51,323 bases of DNA. Source: Planctomycetota bacterium (GTDB lineage Bacteria; Planctomycetota; Phycisphaerae; Sedimentisphaerales; Anaerohalosphaeraceae). The translations under genes were made by a program, and so were the position numbers. Numbering within the stretch: the stretch's first letter is position 1; the number at the start of each line of letters is the position of its first letter. The notes beneath the pieces are model-generated. The model ran no database searches. It had not been told where the DNA came from and saw nothing but the letters and a program-made list of their open reading frames with translations. This document shows positions 1 to 8,793 of the stretch, piece by piece. The DNA lies in NCBI GenBank assembly GCA_019456225.1, contig VRUI01000031.1, forward strand, positions 1-51,323, in the 5' to 3' direction.

Positions 1-227
1 TGCGTATCGAGAAAACTGTTGCAGAAACGGTCAAAAACATACCCCGACTCCGAACGTCTGAGCAAAACCTTGTAATATCGTAAAGATTTTTCGTCGGGAC
101 CGGCCGCGCCGGCATCTTCAGCTATAACGGTTGAAGCGGCCATCATGACAAGTAACAGCATAGTGTTAACAACAAACCATGCTTTGTCCTTAGAACAATT
201 ATTACTCGTTATTTTCAACTCGTCCAA
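1..227 (-). CDS. Secreted protein, N-terminal part only (cut by window edge)
   Basis: The reading frame runs off the left edge, so only about 75 N-terminal residues are visible. It is proposed to start at a TTG (225-227) because an AGGAG lies 7 bases upstream (235-239). Residues about 16-36 form a charged-then-hydrophobic signal peptide (WFVVNTMLLLVMMAAS followed by TVIAEDA), so the product is exported. The mature start contains LRYYKVLLRRSESGYVFDRF, which resembles the first helix pair of large planctomycete TPR proteins, but that match is from memory and weak. A good promoter lies about 280 bases upstream. The function is unknown. Confidence 0.6.
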   Translation of the reverse strand, partial: MDELKITSNNCSKDKAWFVVNTMLLLVMMAASTVIAEDAGAAGPDEKSLRYYKVLLRRSESGYVFDRFCNSFLDT

Positions 228-789
228 CAGTTCTCTCCTGTCATGATGTAAAAGAAAATTTCATAGCCGGTAACGATCCAGATTCGACAAAATCAGAGTA
301 GACAACCCATGAATTAATCACAATGAGTATACAGAAACTCCCTGCTGATTAAGTAGACGCTACAACCCCGAAAAAGTTTCAAAAAAATTGGGATTTCCGA
401 TAATTAATCGAAAACTATCTCCGAAAGTCCTCCAAATGTTGATTTTGAATACAATGCAACAAAATTGTCAAGGATTTCGGCCGGGCGACATAGCAATCAT
501 ATTATTGCTAATATCATAGCATGGAATCAAGATATGTCAAGTGTTGAATACGAAATAACTCACTTTTTACATTAATTTTACAATAACGCATAAAGACATT
601 TCAGTAGGATCAGCCACTCAGCCCGATCTACCTTGTAGTAAGACCTGAAGCAGAAAATTGCATTACCCCCACGCATGACATTGCGGGTATACATACACTG
701 CAGTTGCATTAAACCCCACATATAGAATCATCAACCAAGAATATCTAAGGCTGCTCATTAACCTGACAGATGGCTAACCGAAGTGATAG
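228..789. other. Intergenic region with a long leader
   Basis: This 560-base AT-rich stretch has no convincing gene on either strand. It holds the minus-strand promoter at 513-540 and, between it and the TTG start at 227, about 280 bases of possible untranslated leader. No riboswitch family or tRNA was recognised. The part from 541 to 789 also contains nothing I can name. Confidence 0.4.
513..540 (-). promoter_or_regulatory. Sigma-70-type promoter for the partial secreted gene
   Basis: On the minus strand there is a perfect TTGACA (-35, 535-540), a 16-base spacer and TATGAT (-10, 513-518). It points at the TTG-started secreted protein, leaving a leader of about 280 bases. Confidence 0.55.
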
Positions 790-981
790 TCAGATATCCT
801 GCTCCTGATCGCTATCTTTCGTCGGAATCGAATAGTCTCCATCAAACCAGGCTCCCATATCGATAAGTTTGCACCTTTGCGAGCAGAAGGGGAAGAATTT
901 GCTGTTGAATTGTTTTTTTCCGTCTTTATTAGTACAGGTCGAAGGGGTGACTTTGCCGCACTTTGGACATTTGAATTCCAT
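790..981 (-). CDS. yacG: YacG family zinc-binding protein (DNA gyrase inhibitor)
   Basis: This 63-residue protein has the full YacG signature: CPKCGK at residues 5-10, then FCSQRCKLIDMGAWFDGDY at about 32-50, which gives the C-x2-C ... C-x3-C zinc site. In Escherichia coli YacG binds GyrB and inhibits DNA gyrase; the role here is inferred from the family. It lies 48 bases downstream of the DksA-like gene on the same strand and may be cotranscribed with it. The acidic C-terminal tail (DSDQEQD) is normal for the family. Confidence 0.88.
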   Translation of the reverse strand: MEFKCPKCGKVTPSTCTNKDGKKQFNSKFFPFCSQRCKLIDMGAWFDGDYSIPTKDSDQEQDI

Positions 982-1029
982 TTACCAATCCTATTATTCT
1001 ACTCTAACCAGGTGATCGGCCAGTATGAG

Positions 1030-1809
1030 TTAAAAATCCTCGTCTTCCTTGTCTTCCATCTCCTCATAGTCAAGCAGATCGTAGACCAACTGAGATTCAT
1101 CATCATTCTCTTTTTCATCAGCAAAGTCGAAGTCTTCGTCGTCATCAAAGACTTTCTCGCCTTCTATTATCTGGCCTTTTTCAACCATAGTGGCGTATTT
1201 AATGCAGTATTTGGCCCATGGATTAGCCTCGAGCCGTGCTTTTGAGATATTCTTGCCGGTCCCTACGCAGAGTCCGTATATTCCATCGAATATGCGTTGT
1301 AATGCAAGGTTGATCTCATAGAGGAGTTTTCTTTCGCCGTCCATAAGTCCCAGTGAAAATTCCTGTTCGAAATTATCGGTGCCCATGTCGGCCATGTGGA
1401 TTGGCATGCTGGAAAGGTCGCCTGCTGCGTCAAGGCGGGATTTTTTCAGGGCCTCATTTTCTATAAGATTTACATCGCCTATGATCTCTCGGCGTTTGTT
1501 AAGAAGGATATTTTTGAAGTGATCGAGTTCCTTGGCAGTAAGTTTGCTTTTCCTCTTTTTAGATTTCCTTAAAGTCGATTTTCGGGACGCAGCTTTCTTA
1601 ACCGCTGTTTTTTTCTTGATAGCTTTCTTGACTGACGATTTCTTTTTGGAGGCTTTTTTTACAGCAGCTTTCTTTTTAGAAGCTTTTTTCCCCGTTTTCT
1701 TTGCCGCTGCTTTCTTTGCTACCTTCTTGACAGCTTTCTTTACGGATTTTTTTGCCGTTTTCTTCTTTGCAGTCGCCTTCTTCGAAGTTTTCTTAACTTT
1801 CTTTGCCAC
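1030..1809 (-). CDS. DksA/TraR-type protein with long lysine-rich H1-like N-terminal tail
   Basis: The first about 95 residues are almost only K, A, S, T and V in KKAxKKK-type repeats, like histone H1 or AlgP tails. They are followed by a DksA/TraR coiled-coil region and a C-terminal block aligning with the family zinc finger (GIYGLCVGTGKNISKARLEA ... KYCIKY). The usual C-x2-C and C-x2-C pairs are reduced to C-x2-G and C-x2-Y, so two of the four zinc ligands are gone. An acidic tail of about 40 residues ends the protein. I chose the GTG at 1807-1809 because AAAGG precedes it at good spacing; an ATG seven codons upstream (1828-1830) has no ribosome binding site. DksA-like proteins bind RNA polymerase; the basic tail suggests DNA or nucleoid binding (inference). 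Confidence 0.72.
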   Translation of the reverse strand: MAKKVKKTSKKATAKKKTAKKSVKKAVKKVAKKAAAKKTGKKASKKKAAVKKASKKKSSVKKAIKKKTAVKKAASRKSTLRKSKKRKSKLTAKELDHFKNILLNKRREIIGDVNLIENEALKKSRLDAAGDLSSMPIHMADMGTDNFEQEFSLGLMDGERKLLYEINLALQRIFDGIYGLCVGTGKNISKARLEANPWAKYCIKYATMVEKGQIIEGEKVFDDDEDFDFADEKENDDESQLVYDLLDYEEMEDKEDEDF

Positions 1810-2003
1810 CAAAAAGCCTTTCGTAATCATTTTTTACATATACACTTACAATAATGGACCAGTGATTATCAAACAACCCTAGCCGGGTATTATACCCAAA
1901 TCGGCACTTTATCCTAAGAAAAAAAGCTCAACATTGAAAAATTATATAAAACATTTGCTGTATTGGCTATAAGTGCTGTTTATTAAGGGGTTTATGGAGT
2001 TTT

Positions 2004-2807
2004 TTAAGCGGTGGGCGGCTGATTATCCCGTGCAAATTTACCTAATGGCAGAAAAAAGGACTCAGTCCCGATTTTTCCCGAAAAACCGCTAACCTGGAAC
2101 GTTTTTTCAAGATTTTCAACAGAAAAGATGTTTTTCGGGGGTCCTATAATATAATCAGTTTGCTCTGAGATTAAAAGAACCTCATCGCAGTACTGCCCTG
2201 CGAGATTAATGTCGTGAGTTACGGAAATTATCGTTTTCCCCTTTTCAACCTGCATCATTTTCAGAAGATCGTATATTTGCACCTGGTGTCGAAGGTCCAG
2301 ATAGCTCGTCGGTTCGTCAAGCAGAAGAATCGGTGTGTTTTGGGCAAGTGCTCTTGCTATAAAGACTCTTTGCCTTTCACCGCCGCTAAGTTGTGCAAGT
2401 TGGCGGTTGGCGAATTGCTCTGTTTCGGTTGCTTTCAAGGCATCGTTTACAATTTGCCTGTCCGTTTTGCTTTCAAAACCTCCGCTGGAGAAGTAGGGCG
2501 TTCTGGCCATCATTACGGTTTCAAGAACTGTAAATCCAAACACAGGAACGAACTCCTGTCGAACAACGGCGATTTTTTTTGCAAGCTGGTGTGATTTGTA
2601 ATCGGCAATATTTTCAGAGTCGATTATTATTGTTCCCATAGTTGGCGCAATAATTGAGCTTAGAAGTTTAAGCAGTGTGCTTTTTCCTGCGCCGTTGGGT
2701 CCGGCGACAGCAAGGAACGTCCCTTTGTTAACCTGGAAACTGATATTTTCGATGACGGGAGTTTTGTCGTATTTATACGAAAGATCTTTTACCTCTACGA
2801 TTGCCAT
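2004..2807 (-). CDS. ABC transporter ATPase, FecE/BtuD type (siderophore or cobalamin uptake)
   Basis: This is the cytoplasmic ATPase of an importer, 267 residues, normal for the family. Walker A is GPNGAGKST (about residues 35-43), the signature is LSGGERQR, Walker B is PILLLDEPTSYLD, and the H-loop is SVTHD. Its start overlaps the end of the upstream permease gene by 13 bases, so the two are translationally coupled. It is the last gene of the mutL-binding protein-permease-ATPase run. The substrate (vitamin B12, heme or iron-siderophore) cannot be told from sequence alone. Confidence 0.92.
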   Translation of the reverse strand: MAIVEVKDLSYKYDKTPVIENISFQVNKGTFLAVAGPNGAGKSTLLKLLSSIIAPTMGTIIIDSENIADYKSHQLAKKIAVVRQEFVPVFGFTVLETVMMARTPYFSSGGFESKTDRQIVNDALKATETEQFANRQLAQLSGGERQRVFIARALAQNTPILLLDEPTSYLDLRHQVQIYDLLKMMQVEKGKTIISVTHDINLAGQYCDEVLLISEQTDYIIGPPKNIFSVENLEKTFQVSGFSGKIGTESFFLPLGKFARDNQPPTA

Positions 2808-3823
2808 ATGCCTGCCTTTCGTGAATATTTAACAAGCAGTACAAGGAAAAACGGCCCGCCGATGATAGCGGTCACAACGCCAACGGGAAGTTGAGCAGGA
2901 GCAACGACCACCCTGGCAAGCGTATCGGCGGCAACCAGAAAGGCGGCGGCTGAGATCGCACTAAGCGGTATCAGTTGCCTGTGGTCCGGCCCGAAGATCA
3001 GCCTTATCGCATGCGGTATGATCAGACCGACAAAACCGATCAAACCGCTAAGAGACACCGCGATAGCCGTAATCAATGCCGCGACAGCAAACGCTATCGT
3101 TTGTGTCCTTGCGGTGTTTATGCCCATGTTTTTCGCGTCGATCTCGCCAAAGCTGATCGCGTTAAGTTGACCGCTTAATAAGAACAAACACACGATCCCG
3201 GCGATAACAAATCCGGCGCTGAGCCACAGAACCAAAAAGCTCTGTTCGGACATATTGCCCATCAGCCAGAAAATAGTTGAAAAGACCTGGTCGCTTTTAG
3301 CTACCGAGGTGATGAACATTATCATCGCGGAAAAGAACGCGTTGACGACTACACCGGCAAGCAGCAAACCGGTAACATGCATTCGTCCGGTAAGTTTACC
3401 GATAAACCACACAAGCCAGACCGTCGAAAGCGCACCGGCAAATGCGAATACCGCCATCGGCGAGTGGCCCAAAATAGTAAAGTTGACCCCGGCAACTACC
3501 GCAAGTATCGCTCCAAGCCCCGCTCCGCTGGAAATACCGAGTATATAGGGATCGGCGAGCGGATTTCGCAAAAGGCCCTGAAACACCACGCCCGAGCAGG
3601 CAAGAGCAGCCCCGATTATCGCGGCAAGTATGATCCGCGGCACGCGAATGTGGACATATATTTTATAATCGGGGTTGATGCCTCCGTTTTCATGGTCACC
3701 AAATATATTTTTGAATGAAATGTCTTCCGTTCCGATCATAGAACAAATCGCCATTAGTGCGACCAGTAAAAGGCTTGCGATTAAAATCCGTAAAGCTAGT
3801 TTTTTTGGGGTTAGCAAACTCAT
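2795..3823 (-). CDS. ABC transporter permease, FecCD/BtuC family
   Basis: This 342-residue membrane protein has about ten hydrophobic segments and the FecCD hallmarks: RVPRIILAAIIGAALACSG near residue 60, GLLRNPLADPYILGISSGAG near 85-104, and GLIGFVGLIIPHAIRLIFG near 265. These form the translocation channel and the cytoplasmic loop contacting the ATPase. It overlaps the binding-protein gene by 4 bases (start at 3823, previous stop at 3820) and the ATPase gene by 13 bases. The three genes form one importer. Confidence 0.93.
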   Translation of the reverse strand: MSLLTPKKLALRILIASLLLVALMAICSMIGTEDISFKNIFGDHENGGINPDYKIYVHIRVPRIILAAIIGAALACSGVVFQGLLRNPLADPYILGISSGAGLGAILAVVAGVNFTILGHSPMAVFAFAGALSTVWLVWFIGKLTGRMHVTGLLLAGVVVNAFFSAMIMFITSVAKSDQVFSTIFWLMGNMSEQSFLVLWLSAGFVIAGIVCLFLLSGQLNAISFGEIDAKNMGINTARTQTIAFAVAALITAIAVSLSGLIGFVGLIIPHAIRLIFGPDHRQLIPLSAISAAAFLVAADTLARVVVAPAQLPVGVVTAIIGGPFFLVLLVKYSRKAGIWQS

Positions 3824-4719
3824 TTTGTAGTTTCAAATATCTCCGGTCTTATGCACTTTGCGATTATTTCAACGCCTTCGTATAGTCTTGGTCCAAGCTG
3901 CGAAACATTGTCTCCGTCAATACAATAGATACGGTTGAGTGCCACTGCGGGAATATTTCCAAACCTGCTCCAGTATTTCATCGCTTCTTTTTTTTGTTTG
4001 ACCAGATCGTCTGTTCCCATGGATGGCTCGATTATTATATCTGGAGCTGTTGCAATAACCTGTTCTGATCCGATTGGCGGATATTTGTGTATTGTTTCAC
4101 CTATCGCGTTTACGCCGCCGGCCAATTCGATCAATTCGTTGATAAATGTGTCGGTTCCGGCAACGCGAAGAGGTTCTCTCTGGATGACCCATAATACTTT
4201 AAGTTTTTCTTTGCTGCCAATTTTAGCAGACAAGTCCTCTAGTTTTTTTCTTATATCTTTCGCCAATTCATCTGCCGCATCTTCTTTGCCCGTCGCTTTG
4301 CCAATAGTGTCAATAGTGTCAAAAAATTGGCTTACCGTTTCGATTTGCAGCGTGAGGCAATTATATCCCATTGCCGATAGTTGGTTGGCGAGTTTTTTTT
4401 GTTGAGGAAAATCCAGTGTGACAACAAGGGCAGGTCTAAGCGCGATCACCGCTTCAGTATTCGGTTGCCAAAAGGTTCCAATGCGAGGTTTTCTGGCAGC
4501 TGCTGGGGGAAAGTCGCTTCCGATCGAAACTCCCGATATATTGTTACCGAGTCCGAGAGCAAAAAGTATTTCGGTAAGATTTGGTGCGGCGGTGACGATT
4601 CGTTCTGGTTTTAAATTTATCACTGGGTCAGAGGTATTTTGGTCGTTGGAATCGAATAAATAAAAGCCGCCGCAAGTCCAAAGAGTAAGCGCCAACAATA
4701 GTAAGGACCATTTTTTCAT
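3820..4719 (-). CDS. Periplasmic substrate-binding protein of the ABC importer (BtuF-like)
   Basis: This 299-residue protein opens with an export signal (KKWSLLLLALTLWTCGGFYL). The cysteine after LWT could be a lipid site, but threonine just before it is unusual. The BtuF/FecB fold is clear from RIVTAAPNLTEILFALGLG, the GTFWQPNTEAVIALRPALVV segment, and a long helix between the two lobes. It would deliver substrate to the permease encoded next door. The start lies 3 bases after the mutL stop, so translation is probably coupled to mutL, an odd pairing of DNA repair and transport that may only reflect gene packing. Confidence 0.87.
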   Translation of the reverse strand: MKKWSLLLLALTLWTCGGFYLFDSNDQNTSDPVINLKPERIVTAAPNLTEILFALGLGNNISGVSIGSDFPPAAARKPRIGTFWQPNTEAVIALRPALVVTLDFPQQKKLANQLSAMGYNCLTLQIETVSQFFDTIDTIGKATGKEDAADELAKDIRKKLEDLSAKIGSKEKLKVLWVIQREPLRVAGTDTFINELIELAGGVNAIGETIHKYPPIGSEQVIATAPDIIIEPSMGTDDLVKQKKEAMKYWSRFGNIPAVALNRIYCIDGDNVSQLGPRLYEGVEIIAKCIRPEIFETTK

Positions 4720-4722
4720 TAT

Positions 4723-6603
4723 TTAAAACCCAGTCCGCTTAAACTGCTTTTCCAGGTCGCCCATAGTAAATCGTATTGTAGTCGGTCTTCCGTGCGGGCA
4801 TCTCGATGCGCGTTCGGTGGTCTCTTTATCTTTTATCAACTGCTGCATTTCCGATTGCGACAGCGGCTGCCCCGCTTTGATCGCTGCCTTGCACGCGGCC
4901 ATATCGAGAACTTCATGGATGAGCAACTCGGCGTCCAGACCAAGATTTTTGTCGGTAAGCTTGTCGAGCAGGTTAGTGACGAACTCAAGCGAATTAAGTT
5001 TTTCAAGCATCGCAGGAAATGCCTGTATCGCCATCGTCGACGGCCCGAACGGCTCAAGTTCGATCCCAAGTTTTCCGATCAGCTCTGAGTTATTCTCTAT
5101 AGCCTGCCTCTGATCGGCCGTCACATCAAAAGTTTCCGGAATCAACAGCCGCTGCGATACGAGTTTGCCGCTGTTTAGTTTTCCAGCCATCTCCTCATAG
5201 ATTATCCGCTCGTGCAATGCATGCTGATCAATGATCTCAAACCCTTCTTCAGTCTGCATTACAATATAGCTGTTGTGGATCTGCAGAAAATCACCGCCGC
5301 CTGCAGGCGCCTCTGTATCTTCGCCCGCAAAGTCCGGCAAAGGCTCCATTGCGGCAGGGGGCCTCCTAAAAAACTCTGTGCGATGTCCGCCGCCGGCAGG
5401 GGGCCTGTCATACCCAGTTGCAGTGTTCGTACCGACTCTGTGCGAACCGCCAAATCCCAACGGTTTTTGCGGCGTACCCCCAGATTTGTGATTCTTAAAG
5501 AAATCTCCCATAGCCGCCGCGATGCGTTCTTTTCTTGACCCTTCCGGCGTCTGCAATTGATCTGCCCCGTCAACGCTTATAACAGGCCTCGATAGGTTTG
5601 CTTTTACATCGAGATTGGTGCTGAGAAGTTTTTCTCGCAATACGGCAAGCACCTGCGAATGGATCAGGTTGGCGTTGACAAACCGGACCTCGGTCTTTGT
5701 AGGGTGGACGTTGACGTCATAGTCAGCCGGGTCGATCTGCAGAAACAGAAAAACTATAGGATGCTTGTTCGGCTCAAGGAGTCCGCGATAAGCCTCTTTC
5801 AGAGCATGGCTGATAAACCTGTCCTTGATGCAGCGTTTGTTCAGGAAGACATACTGGAATTTATTATTGCCCCGTGATGCACATGGCTTGGCCAGCAGGG
5901 CGCTGATCTCAACGCCTCTTTCGCTGCTTTGCGTCTCCAAAAGGTCAGCGGCGATCTGTTTGCCGAAAAGTTCTTCAATACGTTTGCGCCGGCTTTGACC
6001 GGCCGTAAGCGTGTAAAGTTGGCGATTGTTGTGGATCATGGTCAGGTCAAGATCGCAATGCGAAAGGGCGATCCTGGTAAAGTGTTCGGTAATGTGGCTC
6101 ATCTCGGTATTGGAGGTACGAAGGAATTTTCTGCGAGCCGGCAGTTTGTAAAAAAGGTCCCGAACTTCGATAGTCGTTCCGCAATCGCCGCTGCAGGGCC
6201 TCACCGCCTCTTTAATACCGCAGTCGATCGAGATAGTATTTGCTTCGATAGAGTCCCCCGTTCGGCTCGTCAGCGTCGTTTTGCTGACCTGCGCAATGCT
6301 CGCAAGTGCCTCACCGCGAAATCCCATCGTCGATATATTGAAAAGATCGTCACGGCACTTCAGCTTGCTCGTCGCATGCGGCAAAAACGCTTTCGCAATA
6401 TCTTCGGTATCTATCCCGCCGCCATTATCAGTCACAGAAATAAGCTTACGCCCGCCGTCTTCGACCTTCAGCACAATCTTAGTCGCCCCCGCGTCGATAG
6501 CGTTTTCCAGCAGTTCCTTAACGACGCTCGCGGGCCGTTCGATAACCTCGCCGGCCGCGATCATATTGATCATATTGTCATCAAGAATTACAATTTTAGA
6601 CAT
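4723..6603 (-). CDS. mutL: DNA mismatch repair protein MutL (endonuclease type)
   Basis: This 626-residue GHKL ATPase has ENAIDAGAT, DNGGGI, HATSKL and GFRGEALASI in the first 105 residues. The C-terminal domain keeps the metal-dependent nicking site DQHA-x2-E-x4-E (residues 459-470), ACKAAIKAGQ near 570 and CPHGRP at 602, so this MutL should nick DNA itself, as in bacteria without MutH. The linker (about 350-440) is glycine- and proline-rich and contains short nucleotide repeats. No mutS is in the window. A palindromic leader repeat sits just upstream of the start. The protein recruits downstream factors to mismatches bound by MutS. Confidence 0.96.
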   Translation of the reverse strand: MSKIVILDDNMINMIAAGEVIERPASVVKELLENAIDAGATKIVLKVEDGGRKLISVTDNGGGIDTEDIAKAFLPHATSKLKCRDDLFNISTMGFRGEALASIAQVSKTTLTSRTGDSIEANTISIDCGIKEAVRPCSGDCGTTIEVRDLFYKLPARRKFLRTSNTEMSHITEHFTRIALSHCDLDLTMIHNNRQLYTLTAGQSRRKRIEELFGKQIAADLLETQSSERGVEISALLAKPCASRGNNKFQYVFLNKRCIKDRFISHALKEAYRGLLEPNKHPIVFLFLQIDPADYDVNVHPTKTEVRFVNANLIHSQVLAVLREKLLSTNLDVKANLSRPVISVDGADQLQTPEGSRKERIAAAMGDFFKNHKSGGTPQKPLGFGGSHRVGTNTATGYDRPPAGGGHRTEFFRRPPAAMEPLPDFAGEDTEAPAGGGDFLQIHNSYIVMQTEEGFEIIDQHALHERIIYEEMAGKLNSGKLVSQRLLIPETFDVTADQRQAIENNSELIGKLGIELEPFGPSTMAIQAFPAMLEKLNSLEFVTNLLDKLTDKNLGLDAELLIHEVLDMAACKAAIKAGQPLSQSEMQQLIKDKETTERASRCPHGRPTTIRFTMGDLEKQFKRTGF

Positions 6604-6631
6604 AAGGAATAAGATTCTTTTAAATGAAAAT

Positions 6632-6682
6632 GCCTCGGCCGCCAGGCCGAATCCTTCAATTATAAATCATCAATTATAAATA
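6632..6682 (-). repeat. Leader repeat family A, copy 1 (hairpin plus AT-rich tail)
   Basis: The hairpin TCGGCC-GCCA-GGCCGA (6635-6650) is followed on the plus strand by a doubled ATCAATTATAAAT-type AT-rich tail. It lies in the 85-base gap between gpmI and mutL, so on the minus strand it falls in the mutL leader. Copies with the same core are at 18493-18506 and 35616-35631. Confidence 0.6.
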
Positions 6683-6688
6683 TTGAGT

Positions 6689-8263
6689 TTACTCAATAAG
6701 GCTTTCGCCAGTCATCTCTGCCGGCTTATCCAGCCCCATTATATCAAGCATCGTCGGTATCGCATCTGCCAGTTTTCCGCCATCGCGCATTTTTTTGCCC
6801 GTAAACCGTTCGTCGAATACTATCATAGGCACCTTGCCGACCGTATGTGCGGTATGTACCATATTGTTTTTGGCGTCCCACATCTTCTCGAAGTTTCCAT
6901 GGTCTGCCAGTATAACCGCTCCGCCGCCCATTTCCTTAACTTTGTCGAGAATCTGTCCGACACAGTTATCGACCGTCTCGCCCGCTTTGATCGCCGCATC
7001 CATCACGCCTGTGTGTCCGACCATATCCGGGTTTGCAAAGTTCATTATGATCACGTCATACTTGTTTGTTTCCAGCTTATCGAGAACAACCTTGCAAACT
7101 TCGTTGGCGCTCATTTCCGGCTGAAGGTCATACGTGCGTACCTTCGGCGATGCGACGATCTGCCTGCCTTCGCCTTTGAATGGTTCTTCGCGTCCGCCGT
7201 TAAAGAAGAACGTAACGTGTGCATATTTTTCTGTCTCTGCGCATCTAAACTGTCTTAGCCCAAGATCGCTGAAATACTGCCCCGCGATATTCTCCTGGGC
7301 CTTCTGTTTCGCGAAAGCGACGGGAGCGTCGATACTGGAAGCATACTCGGTCATGCAGACAAAGTAAATTTTCGGTTGAACCAGCCTGTCGAAACCCATA
7401 AAATCCTTGCCTTCGACAAATGCCCGGGTAAGCTCACGCGGCCTGTCGCCTCTAAAGTTAAAGAACACAACGCTGTCGCCTTCTTTGATAGTGGCTTTAG
7501 GATTGCCATCTTCGCCGGTGATGCAGACAGGTTCAACAAACTCGTCGGTTTCATCTTTTGCGTAGCTCGCTTCCATAGCCGCCGCCGCACTTGTCGCCCG
7601 TCCGCCGATTCCCTGCGTAAGACACTTGTAAGCACGCTCTACACGCTCCCATCGGTTGTCACGGTCCATCGCGTAGAACCGCCCGCAGACCGAAGCGATC
7701 TCACCAACGCCGATTTCACCCATCTTCTTTTCGATCTCAGCGATATACCCCGCTCCGCTGGTAGGGGGCGAGTCGCGGCCGTCTGTGAAAGCGTGCAGAT
7801 ATACAGCCGTCAGGTCATTGCGTTTCACAAGTTCCAGCAGCCCGTAAAGATGCCCCAGCAGCGAGTGAACGCCGATATCACTGCACAGCCCCATCAGGTG
7901 CAGTTTGCCTTTGTTAAGTTTGGCATGTTCGACGGCTTTGAGCAGTTCTTCGTTTTCAAAGAATTCCCCGTCCCGGATAGAAACGGTTATCCTCACCGAA
8001 TCCTGATAGACTACCCGCCCGGCCCCGATATTCTGGTGACCGACTTCGCTGTTACCCATAGTCCCTGCCGGCAGCCCCACATCCTCGCCGCTGGTCTCAA
8101 TCAGGCAGTTGGGATATTCGCTCATCAGCATATCATCGACAGGCGTTTTGGCCTGTTTGACCGTATTAAACTTACTTTCCTCGTCGTTTCCATTATAACC
8201 CCACCCGTCACGAATGATCATAACATAGGGTTTGTGTTCAAGAGCAACCTTACCTTTAAACAT
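6689..8263 (-). CDS. gpmI: 2,3-bisphosphoglycerate-independent phosphoglycerate mutase
   Basis: This enzyme interconverts 3- and 2-phosphoglycerate in glycolysis and gluconeogenesis, in the cytoplasm, with two manganese ions. The 524 residues match the family length (about 510). Visible hallmarks are RDGWGYN near residue 18, the catalytic serine in GNSEVGHQNIGAG near 70, HAFTDGRDSPP, GRFYAMDRDNRW, NFANPDMVGHTG, ADHGN and HTAHT, which carry the metal ligands. GGGAAATTTA before the ATG serves as ribosome binding site. It reads toward mutL but is separated from it by a repeat-bearing 85-base gap. Confidence 0.97.
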   Translation of the reverse strand: MFKGKVALEHKPYVMIIRDGWGYNGNDEESKFNTVKQAKTPVDDMLMSEYPNCLIETSGEDVGLPAGTMGNSEVGHQNIGAGRVVYQDSVRITVSIRDGEFFENEELLKAVEHAKLNKGKLHLMGLCSDIGVHSLLGHLYGLLELVKRNDLTAVYLHAFTDGRDSPPTSGAGYIAEIEKKMGEIGVGEIASVCGRFYAMDRDNRWERVERAYKCLTQGIGGRATSAAAAMEASYAKDETDEFVEPVCITGEDGNPKATIKEGDSVVFFNFRGDRPRELTRAFVEGKDFMGFDRLVQPKIYFVCMTEYASSIDAPVAFAKQKAQENIAGQYFSDLGLRQFRCAETEKYAHVTFFFNGGREEPFKGEGRQIVASPKVRTYDLQPEMSANEVCKVVLDKLETNKYDVIIMNFANPDMVGHTGVMDAAIKAGETVDNCVGQILDKVKEMGGGAVILADHGNFEKMWDAKNNMVHTAHTVGKVPMIVFDERFTGKKMRDGGKLADAIPTMLDIMGLDKPAEMTGESLIE

Positions 8264-8706
8264 TAAATTTCCCGTTGTTTACATGCAATTTTAATAGTTA
8301 GACACAAAGAAATGCAAAGTATAACGCAAACTAACCCAATTACAAGCAAATAAACCCAATTTACCCACGCCAAACCAAAAGGAAAACACCCAAAAAGCTA
8401 ATAGCTAATTGCTACCAGCAATACAGCCAAATCTTTTGCATAAAAAACTGAAAAGAAAACCGATGAAATAGATATAGTGCCTCTATCTCATCGCAATATC
8501 AAAAAAACCGCGATAACAAACCGCAAACGCCAAATTCAAAGGATATTCCGGATATTTAAAAAAATGCAACCGAAAAATCGGTCAAAAACGGTAAACCTTG
8601 GTATCATTTTTCGAGGATTTTACTAACTAAAATCCAGGCCTTAACATAATCCAAATATAAATAACCGTTCATAACGTCCGTTCCTGCGTACCCTAACACA
8701 AAAAAC
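8264..8706. other. Intergenic region between gpmI and the VOC gene
   Basis: This divergent, AT-rich gap has no coding signal on either strand. The plus-strand promoter for the VOC gene begins at its right edge. No clear minus-strand promoter for gpmI stood out. Confidence 0.3.
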
Positions 8707-8735
8707 TTGCACATCAATATCCAAACAGATATAAT
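8707..8735 (+). promoter_or_regulatory. Sigma-70-type promoter for the VOC-fold gene
   Basis: TTGCAC (8707-8712), a 17-base spacer and a perfect TATAAT (8730-8735) lie 59 bases upstream of the chosen ATG. The longest possible frame would start at the TTG inside this -35 box, which argues for the downstream ATG. Confidence 0.6.
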
Positions 8736-8793
8736 AATATACTGTTCAAATGAAAATAATTGCGGTTTCACTAAAAAACGAAAGGGATTGAGT

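Noticed and set aside
1532-1882. A very hydrophobic (Phe/Ala) frame on the plus strand
   Set aside because: It is the complement of the lysine-rich tail of the DksA-type protein; AAG/AAA runs read as CTT/TTT codons give the false membrane appearance.
5929-6612. Open frames on the plus strand in the mutL region
   Set aside because: Antisense to the conserved GHKL ATPase part of MutL.
4723-6688. B12 riboswitch upstream of the mutL-ABC importer run
   Set aside because: The 85-base gap before mutL is too short and contains only the family A repeat, so B12 control is not supported here.
7376-8266. A 296-codon open frame on the plus strand
   Set aside because: It lies entirely antisense to gpmI, whose product has every family motif; the antisense protein has no recognisable domain.
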